Origin: an uncultured Pseudoxanthomonas sp.
GTDB lineage: Bacteria > Pseudomonadota > Gammaproteobacteria > Xanthomonadales > Xanthomonadaceae
Length of the DNA stretch: 53,702 nucleotides
Assembly: GCA_946886405.1 (NCBI GenBank)
Contig: CAMPIO010000017.1
Coordinates: 1 to 53,702, forward strand
Direction of reading: 5' to 3'
The notes beneath the pieces were generated by a model. The model saw nothing but the letters and a program-made list of their open reading frames with translations, searched no databases and had not been told where the DNA came from. The position numbers and the translations under genes were made by a program. Position 1 is the first letter of the stretch; each line of letters begins with the position of its first letter. Below, one piece after another: positions 23,680 through 31,903 of the stretch.

Positions 23680-25566
23680 TCAACGTGGCTGAAAACTGAC
23701 GCGCCGGCGTTCGATGATCCTGTCGCCCTGTACGCGGCCCTCGATGAGTTCATAGCCGAGCAGGGCAAATACGCGATCACCGATGAAGATGGGGCGTGCA
23801 TTGCCGTACCAATCGACACAGCTGACCTTGCAGGCGTCGTCGCTTCCGGTCGTCGGTCTCGAGTCGAGGCTGCCCATCCCCCGGAGACGTAGCGCCCGGT
23901 TCCGGAGGTAGATCACGCTGGCGGCCTCGGATTCCTCGTGATCTTCGGTGTATCGCACGACGGGCAAGCCCAGCATGCCCTCTTCATCGTCAGTCGGCCG
24001 GTAGAAGAAACCGTGCGTGCGGTCGTCACCCTGCTCCGCATCGGGCTGTACGTACTGGCTGGCGATGGCGACGCCCTGGTCCAGCCGGAGTGCGGTGAAG
24101 ACGAGGTCGCCGCCGCGCATGCCGACGACAAGGCCAGCCTCGCCCATGGCATCGATGCGATCGATCTCGTGGCCGACGCGCAGCGCACGAGGCGCATCCG
24201 GTCGGTCAATGCGGATGGCCTGGAGCGGCAGGGCGCCCGCGTCACGGCGGCGCCAGACTCCGCCCGCGCCATACAACAGCCAGTTGCCCACGTAGCGGTT
24301 GTGCAACTCATGGTCGTCCGGATCGGGGCCCGGCAATACACGGTAGGCGGCGCGCGGGACGCGATCGCTGCCATCGCCGAACAGGGGCAGCGGGATCTGC
24401 ACCAGCGCGAGTTCGCCGGACTTGCTTTGCGCACGCCACATGCCCTCGCCGTCGGATTCGCTTCCGACCAGCGCATTGAGCCGGCCGTCGGTTTCCAGCA
24501 ACGACATCTGGTCGATGGGGCTTCCGCTGGCCCTTGCCGCCTGTGGCCGGCCTCCGTCCAGGGGCAGCCGGAAGATCACCGAGCCGTCAGGGGCATCCGC
24601 GTCGAACGCCCAGGGAGCAGTCCAGACATAGACGGCGGTTTCCGAAACGTAGAACACGCGCCCCTCCATCCCGAGTGTGGCCGTCGCCTCGCACTCGACC
24701 ACGGCCATCGACAGGTCGCAGCGCGTGACGGCGTGGACGGTGGGGTCTTCGTAGGGGCTGATCGGCGTCGGACTGCGGTAGAGCCGGTGTGCAGGCAGGA
24801 TGCGCTTGAAATCGGAGGGTGTGGCGGCAGCGTGCCAGTGCCGGAGCGCAGGCAGGGACGATGCCAGGTCAGTGCCGCCATTGGCCAACGGCAAAGGCGC
24901 ATAGAAGACCAGCGTGCTCCCGATCAGGCGACTCGCATAGTTGCGGCTGGAGTAGTAGTCGTGACTGCGCAGCTGGTAGGTGTCTCGGTAATGGAGTTGG
25001 CCGTTTCCATCGATCCTGAAGACCCCGACCTCGGTTCCGCCTCGCCCGTAGCTGTAGCCGATGACGACGACCGTGTCGTTGGACACGAGCATTTCGTCGT
25101 ACCACGCGTCGGACGGATCGGCACCCGGCGCATAGGCCTCGATGGACGCGATGGGTTCCAATGCGTCACGGCCGATTCGCAGGCTGAAGAGTCTTCCTCG
25201 TCGAAGCACCACAAGGTAGTCGCCACTGCGCTTGACGATGTCGCCCTCGTCCACGCCCACGGTCTGCACGTTGGTGATGGATGCCGTATCGGCGAGGTCG
25301 ATTCGCGATCCGGTGACCTGTATGGAGTCCAGGCTCAGCGAGTCGGACGGCGTGGATGGCGCTGGCGGCGACGCCATGGAGGGTGCTGCGGGTGGCGGGG
25401 GAAGCCGCCGCTCGCTGGTCTTGAGGCTGCGAGCGCGTTCGTCGAGCCATTCCCGGATTTCGGTATCGGAGCGGAATGCGATCAGCCCCGCCTGACGTTC
25501 TTCCGCGCACGCCATCAGCGGCGCTGCGAAACCAAGTACCAGGACCCATCCCCGTAAAAAGGCCAT
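23680..25566 (-). CDS. Secreted beta-propeller domain protein
   Basis: 628 aa. Signal peptide (FLRGWVLVLGFAAPLMACAE), an Ala/Pro/Ser-rich linker (about 55-80), then a large beta-propeller resembling the secreted beta-propeller family PF09826 (VGVDEGDIVKRSGDYLVVLR near the start of the domain). A short QVTGSRI segment recalls the N-terminus of TonB receptors. Cysteine pairs may stabilise the blades. Function unknown; periplasmic or secreted. The SD GGGAGG is 8-9 nt before ATG 25566 but lies inside a perfect hairpin. Confidence 0.85.
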   Translation of the reverse strand: MAFLRGWVLVLGFAAPLMACAEERQAGLIAFRSDTEIREWLDERARSLKTSERRLPPPPAAPSMASPPAPSTPSDSLSLDSIQVTGSRIDLADTASITNVQTVGVDEGDIVKRSGDYLVVLRRGRLFSLRIGRDALEPIASIEAYAPGADPSDAWYDEMLVSNDTVVVIGYSYGRGGTEVGVFRIDGNGQLHYRDTYQLRSHDYYSSRNYASRLIGSTLVFYAPLPLANGGTDLASSLPALRHWHAAATPSDFKRILPAHRLYRSPTPISPYEDPTVHAVTRCDLSMAVVECEATATLGMEGRVFYVSETAVYVWTAPWAFDADAPDGSVIFRLPLDGGRPQAARASGSPIDQMSLLETDGRLNALVGSESDGEGMWRAQSKSGELALVQIPLPLFGDGSDRVPRAAYRVLPGPDPDDHELHNRYVGNWLLYGAGGVWRRRDAGALPLQAIRIDRPDAPRALRVGHEIDRIDAMGEAGLVVGMRGGDLVFTALRLDQGVAIASQYVQPDAEQGDDRTHGFFYRPTDDEEGMLGLPVVRYTEDHEESEAASVIYLRNRALRLRGMGSLDSRPTTGSDDACKVSCVDWYGNARPIFIGDRVFALLGYELIEGRVQGDRIIERRRVSFQPR

Positions 25567-25572
25567 CGCGCC

Positions 25573-25595
25573 ATCCTCCCTGTTGGGGGGAGGAT
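25573..25595 (-). promoter_or_regulatory. Hairpin covering the ribosome-binding site
   Basis: On the lower strand ATCCTCCC, a 7-nt loop, GGGAGGAT: a perfect 8-bp stem. Its 3' arm is the Shine-Dalgarno sequence of the beta-propeller gene, 6 nt before the ATG. When folded it should block translation initiation. Confidence 0.6.
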
Positions 25596-25614
25596 AGCGC
25601 AGGGGAGCGCTATC
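25593..25614 (-). terminator. Second hairpin, overlaps the DUF1428 stop codon
   Basis: GATAGCGC and GCGCTATC form a perfect 8-bp stem around a 6-nt loop. It overlaps the end of the DUF1428 gene and shares three bases with the ribosome-site hairpin, so the two compete at their base. It has no T run, so a terminator role is uncertain. Confidence 0.5.
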
Positions 25615-26350
25615 AGCCGCGCAGTTCGACGACGGGCGTGAAGCCGCCATAGACCATGCGCTGGCCGTCGAACGGCATCGGCGGATTGTCCTTGTTGGAC
25701 GGGTCCATGCGCGGGTCTTCCATCATCTTCTGCATGCCGGCGTCGCGGGTCGCCTTGTCGGGCCACTCGATCCACGAGAACGCCACGGTCTCGTCATCCT
25801 TCGCCTGCACTGCACGGAAGAAATCGGTCTGCGTACCGCGCGGCACGTCATCGCCCCAGCCTTCGACGATACGGCTGGCGCCGTAGCCCATGAAGATCGT
25901 GTCGAACGTGGTCGCATACTCGGTGAAGGCCGTCTTGCCTGCTGTCGGTGCGGCCAGGATGAATCCGTCCACGTAGGACGACGGCGTGCCATCTTCGCCC
26001 AGCACCAGCGTTGGCACGAAACCACCGAAGATCAGGCGTTTGCCATCGAACGGCATGGGATTGTTCTCGGGCGACATGCGCGGGTCGTCCATCATCTTCT
26101 GCATGCCGGCATCGCGCGTGGCCTTGTCTGGCCATTCGATCCACGAGAACAGCACGCTCTCGTCCTCTTTGGCCTGCACCGCTTTGCGGAAATCGGTGAC
26201 TTTGCCGTGGGGCACGTCGTCCTCCCAGCACTCGACCACGCGCGTGGCGCCCTGCTCGATGAACACGGGATCGCCGTAGTTCGCATGGTCGATGAACTTC
26301 TGTTTGTTGGCGGTCGGCACGGCGGCCACGAAACCATCGAGGTAAGGCAT
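25613..26350 (-). CDS. Tandem DUF1428 protein
   Basis: 245 aa made of two DUF1428 units of about 120 aa (residues 1-120 and 122-245). Each has YxDGF(V/I)xAxPTA, a (C/G)W(E/G)DDVP motif and SWIEWPDKATRDAGMQKMM, the last being identical in both halves. DUF1428 is a dimeric alpha/beta-barrel family normally of a single unit, so the duplication would make a fused dimer. The function of the family is unknown. GGAGGATTCC precedes ATG 26350. Confidence 0.93.
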   Translation of the reverse strand: MPYLDGFVAAVPTANKQKFIDHANYGDPVFIEQGATRVVECWEDDVPHGKVTDFRKAVQAKEDESVLFSWIEWPDKATRDAGMQKMMDDPRMSPENNPMPFDGKRLIFGGFVPTLVLGEDGTPSSYVDGFILAAPTAGKTAFTEYATTFDTIFMGYGASRIVEGWGDDVPRGTQTDFFRAVQAKDDETVAFSWIEWPDKATRDAGMQKMMEDPRMDPSNKDNPPMPFDGQRMVYGGFTPVVELRG

Positions 26351-26489
26351 GGAATCCTCCGGGGAATGCGGCGCCGGGATGGCGCCTTCCTGAACACGAC
26401 GAACCGCAGCGGGGGAATTCGACAAACGGCTGGCCGGTGCCGGCCGGGTGGGGCGTTCAACCTGCCACGATCAGGACGAAGGTGGCGTG

Positions 26490-27221
26490 ATGGCGGTTTC
26501 TGCAACCGGTGCGGTTCCGCGCCGGCCGGGCCTGTGGGGCATCGGCAGTGGTGCGTGGATGTGGGGACTGGCGCTGCTGGTCCTGGGAGGATTCTGGAGG
26601 ACGTATTTCGGCCGGCTGGGACTGGCCGATGCCGTCACCCATCTGCATGCCGGCCTGATGCTGGCCTGGATCGCGATGTTGCTGGTGCAGCCATGGCTGG
26701 TCCGCACCCGGCGCATGGCGTTGCACCGCCAGGTCGGGCAGTTTTCCTATGCCGTGATGCCGGGCGTGCTGCTGACGGCGCTGTGGCTGTCTCAGCTGCG
26801 CATGGCCGCCGCGCCGCCACAGATGTTCGGCCTGCAGTCGACCCTGCTTTACCTGGGCACTGCCGCGTCGCTGATGCTGGCGTTGTTCTGGGGCCTGGCC
26901 ATCCGCCATCGCCGCGATCCGGCCGTGCATGCGCGCTACATGGTGGCGACCGCGCTGGTGTTGATCGATCCGGCGATGGCGCGCCTGATGCTGGCCGTGC
27001 TGCCCGAAGGCGCACGCTTCAATCCGTCGTGGGGCGGCTACGCGCTGACGTTCGCGGTGCTGGCGCTGCTCATGTGGTTCGAACGCACCGCGTCACGTGG
27101 TCGCAGCGTGTTCCGTTTCGTCATGCTGGTTTTCGTCGTCAACTTCGTGCTGATGCACGTGGTGCCCGGCACGCAGGGATGGCAGGCATTCGCGCGCTGG
27201 TGGGGCGGGCTGGGCGGCTGA
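26490..27221 (+). CDS. Multi-pass membrane protein of unknown function
   Basis: 243 aa with about seven membrane segments. His residues at HLHAG and in RMALHRQVGQFSYAVMPGVL are positioned as in some heme- or quinone-binding membrane proteins, but I cannot name the family. GAAGGTGGC precedes ATG 26490. It is divergent from DUF1428 and convergent with the DUF1615 gene over 7 bp. Confidence 0.8.
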   Translation: MAVSATGAVPRRPGLWGIGSGAWMWGLALLVLGGFWRTYFGRLGLADAVTHLHAGLMLAWIAMLLVQPWLVRTRRMALHRQVGQFSYAVMPGVLLTALWLSQLRMAAAPPQMFGLQSTLLYLGTAASLMLALFWGLAIRHRRDPAVHARYMVATALVLIDPAMARLMLAVLPEGARFNPSWGGYALTFAVLALLMWFERTASRGRSVFRFVMLVFVVNFVLMHVVPGTQGWQAFARWWGGLGG

Positions 27222-27228
27222 GGTGCGT

Positions 27229-28332
27229 TCAGCGCTGCAGGCAGTTCCGGTAGCGTTCGTCCACGCGCGTGGCGAACCAGGCGGTGGTCAGTTCGCGGGT
27301 GATCTTGGGGCTTTCCAGCTTGATGCCGGGGATGACGGCACGCGGTAGCGGTCTGCCCGCTCGTGCTTCGGCGAGAGCGTACACGCGTGCGTACAGGTCG
27401 GCGTCGCCGAAGTCCAGCCGTGTGCCATGTTGCAGCCCGTCGCGGATGGCGCGGTCGTCCATGCGCAGGGCGGCCGACAGCTGGCGTACGGCACGCTCGG
27501 TCTGGCCGGGCCTGTCCAGCGGCGCGCCGGGATTCAGCAGGTCGCCATCCAGCGCGAGCGTGGCGCCGGCCGCGATGGCGACCGCGCTCTGGAACGCGGC
27601 ATTGCGGCTGGCGTACCAGCCCGCGTTGTAGTCGGCGAAGCGGTGCACCTTGCGCGTGTAGGGGGTCTCGTAACCGAGCAGGTGGGCGATACCGAAATAC
27701 AGGCCGCCGCGTCGGGTGAAGACCTCATCGCGGATACTGCTGTCGACCGGGTAGGGGTAGCTTGCAGCCTTCGACTCCGCGAACGGGATGCCCACCTGCA
27801 TCGGGCCGCCGGTCTGCACGGGGTTGTAGTCGGCGAACAGGCGTTTGCCGAGCGGCACGCTGCCGATCATGTCCTCGTAGATGTCGCTGAGATCGCGCTC
27901 GGTGCGCACCGTGCGCAGGCGCTCGGCATAGGTGCGCCCATCCGGCGAGCGCAATGCGAGCGCTGCATCGACCACGAATTTCGGCACGTGCAGGGAGGCG
28001 GCGCGCCGGTCGATCTCGCCGCGCGCGATCTTCGGCAGGTTGGCGACGGCGGGATTGGCCACGTAGCCGGACTCCTGCTCGGTGACGGCCAGCACCGCGC
28101 AGATGTTCTCGCTGTTGGGTTCTATCCGTTGCGCGGCGAACGCGGTTTCGATGTCGGCTGCCCAGCCTTCTCGGTCGACGGCCTTGGCCGGCATCCGGCG
28201 CACGATCTCGCTGCGTGTGTCGGCCGGCGGGCGCGTCGGCACGGGCGGCGCGGTCACGCAGCCGGCGAGCAGCAGCATGACCAGCAGCGGCACGGTACGG
28301 GGAAGGGAACGGCGGGCAAGGGGCAGGTTCAT
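27229..28332 (-). CDS. DUF1615 lipoprotein
   Basis: 367 aa. Signal peptide with lipobox LLAGC-VTAPP. The body follows DUF1615 (EIVRRMPAKAVDREGWAADI, EQESGYVANP, GPMQVGIPFAES). The ExxS and GPMQV patterns recall lytic-transglycosylase-like folds, where Glu near the N-terminal motif is catalytic, so cell-wall hydrolysis is possible but unproven. The start codon lies six bases after TATGCT with no SD. Confidence 0.88.
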   Translation of the reverse strand: MNLPLARRSLPRTVPLLVMLLLAGCVTAPPVPTRPPADTRSEIVRRMPAKAVDREGWAADIETAFAAQRIEPNSENICAVLAVTEQESGYVANPAVANLPKIARGEIDRRAASLHVPKFVVDAALALRSPDGRTYAERLRTVRTERDLSDIYEDMIGSVPLGKRLFADYNPVQTGGPMQVGIPFAESKAASYPYPVDSSIRDEVFTRRGGLYFGIAHLLGYETPYTRKVHRFADYNAGWYASRNAAFQSAVAIAAGATLALDGDLLNPGAPLDRPGQTERAVRQLSAALRMDDRAIRDGLQHGTRLDFGDADLYARVYALAEARAGRPLPRAVIPGIKLESPKITRELTTAWFATRVDERYRNCLQR

Positions 28333-28338
28333 GCGCGC

Positions 28339-28344
28339 AGCATA
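28339..28344 (-). promoter_or_regulatory. -10 hexamer, probable leaderless start
   Basis: On the lower strand TATGCT, then six bases, then ATG 28332. No SD is present, so the DUF1615 mRNA is probably leaderless. Confidence 0.6.
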
Positions 28345-28424
28345 CGGAGCGGGCCGCGCCGATGCACGGTGGCTGGCCCTGGCGTGGCGATGGATAATCC
28401 GGCTTCGTCCTGTTCTCTTCCGCC

Positions 28425-29105
28425 ATGGATACCGCACTCGACAATCCCTTCTGGTCGGCGCTGGACTCGATCCACCGCGATATCGCGCAGCGCGCGGGCG
28501 ACGTGGCCCGCTATCCCGCCGACCATGCGCCGTTCCTGGGCGTCGCGTCCGCCGATACGCCGCTGCATTCGGCCGTCGATGCGCTGGTCGATCGTGGCGA
28601 ATCGGTCTACCTGCTCGGCATCGCGCCGACCCCACCGACGGGTTGGCAGTTGCAGGCCTTCCGGCCGCTGGCGCAGATGGTGTGCGATGCACCGCTGTCG
28701 ATGGCCGCCGGCCCCGACATCGTCCCGCTCGGTGAGCCGCAGCGCGACGACGTGCTGGCGCTGACGGCGCTCGTCTATCCGCACTACTTCCGCGAACGCA
28801 CGATGGACCTGGGGCGCTACTTCGGCATCTACGAAGACGGCCGACTGGCGGCGATGATCGGGGAGCGGCTCGGCAGCGCCGGGACGCGCGAGATGAGCGC
28901 GATCTGCACGCATCCGGATTTCACCGGTCGCGGGCATGCGCGTCGCCTGACGACCAGGCTGACCAACGAGACGCTGGCGGGTGGCGTGCAGCCGTTCCTC
29001 CACGTAAGCCACGAGAATCCACGCGCCATGGCGCTGTACGAACGCATGGGATATCGCGTGCGTCGCGACATCGGATTCTGGTCTCTGCGCCGTGTGGAGG
29101 ACTGA
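28425..29105 (+). CDS. GNAT-family N-acetyltransferase (FR47-like)
   Basis: 226 aa. The acetyl-CoA loop THPDFTGRGHARRLT is at about 163-177, followed by HVSHENPRAMALYERMGYRV typical of FR47-like acetyltransferases. N-terminal half (1-110) is a divergent GNAT-like region. Substrate unknown. A GATAAT box about 30 nt upstream is a plausible promoter; no SD is evident. Confidence 0.92.
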   Translation: MDTALDNPFWSALDSIHRDIAQRAGDVARYPADHAPFLGVASADTPLHSAVDALVDRGESVYLLGIAPTPPTGWQLQAFRPLAQMVCDAPLSMAAGPDIVPLGEPQRDDVLALTALVYPHYFRERTMDLGRYFGIYEDGRLAAMIGERLGSAGTREMSAICTHPDFTGRGHARRLTTRLTNETLAGGVQPFLHVSHENPRAMALYERMGYRVRRDIGFWSLRRVED

Positions 29106-29203
29106 CGCGCGGGCGCTGGCGCGGTGCAGCTTCGTGAAGCGGATGTGACGTACGCGGGAACCGCCGCCGCTAAGGTCGCGGCAGGCTCTCATGGAACAAG
29201 CGC

Positions 29204-29590
29204 ATGATCGAGATACTGGCGGGTCCGCCGCACGTGGCGGCGTATCGCTTCACCGATGAATTGACGGGTGTGGACTACGACGCCTGCATCGCCGACCTTG
29301 AAGACCGGCTCGCGCGCTTCACGCGTATCGCCGTTGTCAGCGACATCAGCGATCTGCACGGCATGGCGGTGGAGGTGCTCGGCAAGGACCTGCGTTACGC
29401 GTTGTCGAAGCGAGGCGAGTACGACCGCTTCGCCCGCGCCGCCGTGGTGAGCGACAAGCGCTGGCTGGTGGCGGTCACCGGACTGGTAGACAGGGTGATG
29501 CCGAATACCGATATGCGGACGTTCACGCCGGAGGAACGCGCACTCGCGCTGGCGTGGGCGGCGGAGCTGGCGCCGGAAGCATCGCGGTGA
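29204..29590 (+). CDS. SpoIIAA-like (STAS-related) protein
   Basis: 128 aa, single domain. The pattern YRFTDELTGVDYDACIADLE, then AVVSDISDLHGM and a late TDMRTFTPEERALALAWA fits the SpoIIAA-like family PF11964, which has a STAS-like fold without the phosphorylated serine motif. Function unknown. Stands alone between the acetyltransferase and a membrane protein. Confidence 0.85.
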   Translation: MIEILAGPPHVAAYRFTDELTGVDYDACIADLEDRLARFTRIAVVSDISDLHGMAVEVLGKDLRYALSKRGEYDRFARAAVVSDKRWLVAVTGLVDRVMPNTDMRTFTPEERALALAWAAELAPEASR

Positions 29591-29602
29591 CGCGACAGGG
29601 TG

Positions 29603-29701
29603 TCAGGGAAACAGCGCGCCACCGAGCACGGCCAACGTCATTCCCAGCCCGAGGAAAGCGAGACGGTGAAGGAGGGGCAGGGAGCCAGTCGAGCGGTGCA
29701 T
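29603..29701 (-). CDS. Possible 32-residue membrane peptide
   Basis: 32 aa, MHRSTGSLPLLHRLAFLGLG and a further hydrophobic stretch ending GGALFP. A basic N-terminus followed by about 20 hydrophobic residues could form one membrane segment. Only GGA at a short distance serves as SD. It sits in an otherwise empty gap and its stop lies 13 bp from the end of the SpoIIAA-like gene. Weakly supported. Confidence 0.35.
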   Translation of the reverse strand: MHRSTGSLPLLHRLAFLGLGMTLAVLGGALFP

Positions 29702-29809
29702 GCTGCTATCCAACCGTGTGCGGCGCGAACGCGCCGTGAAGCCCCTGTCTCCCTGTAACGCCGCCCGACGGGCGGGCAGGCCACGCTGCCCGACGGACGG
29801 CAGGCAGCA

Positions 29810-30316
29810 TCAGGTCGCCGCTTGGGTCAGCAGGCTTCGTCCACGTCGCAGCTTCCGCGCCTGCAACACCATGCCGACCAGGAACACCAGGAACGTTGCG
29901 CCGACCAGTTTCTGCAGCAGCGGATCCTGCGGGCCGGAGACCAGCGGTGCGCCGACCGGGACGCGCGTGAGTGTTTCAGTGAAACCGGGAATGAAGTGGA
30001 AGTACACCGTCAGGGTGAAGGCCAGCGATGCGGCCACATGCCGCCATGAACCCAACACCGCATTGCGGCCCAACAGCACCGCAGCGGCCAGCACGATCAG
30101 CGTCAGCACGGTCAGCCCGTGCGCTTCGCTGAGCTTGCCCGTACGCATCAGGAAAAAACTGGTGATGCACGTGGCCACGGTGAACCATGTGTAGGTCTTG
30201 CCGAGCGACGTCGCGTAGCGGATGTCGTGGTAGCGCAGCAGGGCATACAGCCCGCCGAACAGGGAAACGAGGCTGATCGCGGTATGGAACCAGCCGAAAG
30301 GCGTGATGCCGAGCAT
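29810..30316 (-). CDS. Membrane protein of unknown function
   Basis: 168 aa with four or five membrane segments. Begins MLGITPFGWFHTAISLVSLF; a central HGLTVLTLIVLAAAVLLG and VYFHFIPGFTETLTRVPVG motif. I recall similar uncharacterised proteins in Xanthomonadaceae and alphaproteobacteria but no function. AAGGGGTCCTC precedes ATG 30316. Confidence 0.8.
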   Translation of the reverse strand: MLGITPFGWFHTAISLVSLFGGLYALLRYHDIRYATSLGKTYTWFTVATCITSFFLMRTGKLSEAHGLTVLTLIVLAAAVLLGRNAVLGSWRHVAASLAFTLTVYFHFIPGFTETLTRVPVGAPLVSGPQDPLLQKLVGATFLVFLVGMVLQARKLRRGRSLLTQAAT

Positions 30317-30511
30317 GAGGACCCCTTGGGATGCGCGGAGGGCGCAGGGCACGCTAGCACGCTGAAACGGGCACAGCCGCCGCCGTCCGTCGCCTGTCGC
30401 ATGCGTTCGCATGCCGTGCACCGTAAGGGTGCATTCGCCCGTCCCCCGGTGGTGCTGTCAACGCAGGCGTGGCCCACGCGTTTACGCAGTACCACCGACC
30501 GGGAGCCACGC

Positions 30512-31903
30512 ATGATCGCGCGCGAAGCCGTGAGTGCCGCCAACCGCCTTGGCCTGGGTGCACGCCCGGGGACGCTGGATCGCATCGACGACCCCCGCGC
30601 GTGGTTGCACGCGCAGCTCACGATGTCCGTCGCGCCGTCCTACGATGGGTTGCCATCGAGTGCCGACTACCTGATGCAGGAGAACGACTACCTCCGGCAA
30701 CGCCGCGAGGCGCGCAGGAGGGCGTCGCCGGACGATGCGGCGATGGGGTTCCGTGAGCGCTTCGCGCAGGGACAGTTGCGCGAGCTCGGGTGGCGCTACC
30801 GCCACGCGGTGGCTACCGAACAGGATTTCCTGGAGCGCATCGTGCGCTTCTGGTCCAATCATTTCGCCGTCTCCGTGGACAAGCGCACCGCGACGCTTCA
30901 TGCCGCGCCGATGGAGCGCGAAGCCATCCGTCCGCATGCCGTGGGGGATTTCGCGGATCTGCTGCTGGCGGTGGAGCGACACCCCGCGATGCTGCGATAC
31001 CTGGACAACGTGCGCTCGGTCGGCGAACAGTCGCGTTCGGCACAGCGGCAACGCATGGATAGCTCCGCCGGGTCGCCGCCCCGGCGCGCCGGACTCAACG
31101 AGAACCTGGCGCGCGAGATCCTGGAACTGCACACGATGGGGGTCGATGGCGGCTATGCGCAGGAAGACGTGCGCGAGCTGGCGCGCGCCATCACCGGGTG
31201 GAGCATCGCCACGCCGCGCGATGCGAGCGCGGCGACCGCGTTCCGCTTCCGTGCGAATGCGCATGAAGCCGGCATGCGGGTGGTGCTGGGTCGGCGCTAT
31301 CCGGCGGATGGCGAGGCCCAGGGTCACGCCATCCTGCGCGACCTGGCCCTGCATCCGTCCACGGCGCGCCACGTGTGCGGGAAGCTTGCGCGTCATTTCG
31401 TCAGCGACACGCCACCGCCCGCGCTGATCGAGCGCATGGTCGCCGCGTGGCAGCGACACGACGGTGCGCTCCTTCCTGTCTACGCCGCGTTGATCGACAG
31501 CGCGGAAGCGTGGTCACCGGATGCGCGCAAGCTGAAGACGCCCGATGACTTCCTCGTATCGGCCTTGCGCAGCACCGGCACACTGCCGGGTGAGCTGCCG
31601 CGTGCGCTGGTGGGATTGCTCGGCCGCTTGGGGCAGCCGCCCTTCACGCCGCGCTCGCCTGCCGGTTTCGCCGACGACACGGCTGCGTGGTCCGGCGCCG
31701 ATGCGGTATGGAAGCGCATCCAGGCGGCCCAGTCGCTCGCCGAGTCCGCCACGCCCGCCGACCCGGACCCGTTGCGCATCGCCGTTGGCGTCTTCGGCGA
31801 CGGGCTCGATGCGGAAACCGCGTTGGCGCTGCGTCGCGCCGAGTCGCCGCGCGAGGGATTGGCGCTGCTGTTCGCCAGTCCCGCCTTCCAGTGGAGGACA
31901 TGA
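30512..31903 (+). CDS. DUF1800 protein
   Basis: 463 aa. Typical motifs: AANRLGLGARPGTLDRIDDP, ERIVRFWSNHFAVSV, LNENLAREILELHTMG and ARAITGW. DUF1800 proteins almost always pair with a DUF1501 protein, as here (4-bp ATGA overlap). They have been linked to exported or surface-associated functions in other bacteria, but no reaction is known. No signal peptide is seen, so this partner may be exported with the DUF1501 protein. GGGAG precedes ATG 30512. Confidence 0.92.
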   Translation: MIAREAVSAANRLGLGARPGTLDRIDDPRAWLHAQLTMSVAPSYDGLPSSADYLMQENDYLRQRREARRRASPDDAAMGFRERFAQGQLRELGWRYRHAVATEQDFLERIVRFWSNHFAVSVDKRTATLHAAPMEREAIRPHAVGDFADLLLAVERHPAMLRYLDNVRSVGEQSRSAQRQRMDSSAGSPPRRAGLNENLAREILELHTMGVDGGYAQEDVRELARAITGWSIATPRDASAATAFRFRANAHEAGMRVVLGRRYPADGEAQGHAILRDLALHPSTARHVCGKLARHFVSDTPPPALIERMVAAWQRHDGALLPVYAALIDSAEAWSPDARKLKTPDDFLVSALRSTGTLPGELPRALVGLLGRLGQPPFTPRSPAGFADDTAAWSGADAVWKRIQAAQSLAESATPADPDPLRIAVGVFGDGLDAETALALRRAESPREGLALLFASPAFQWRT

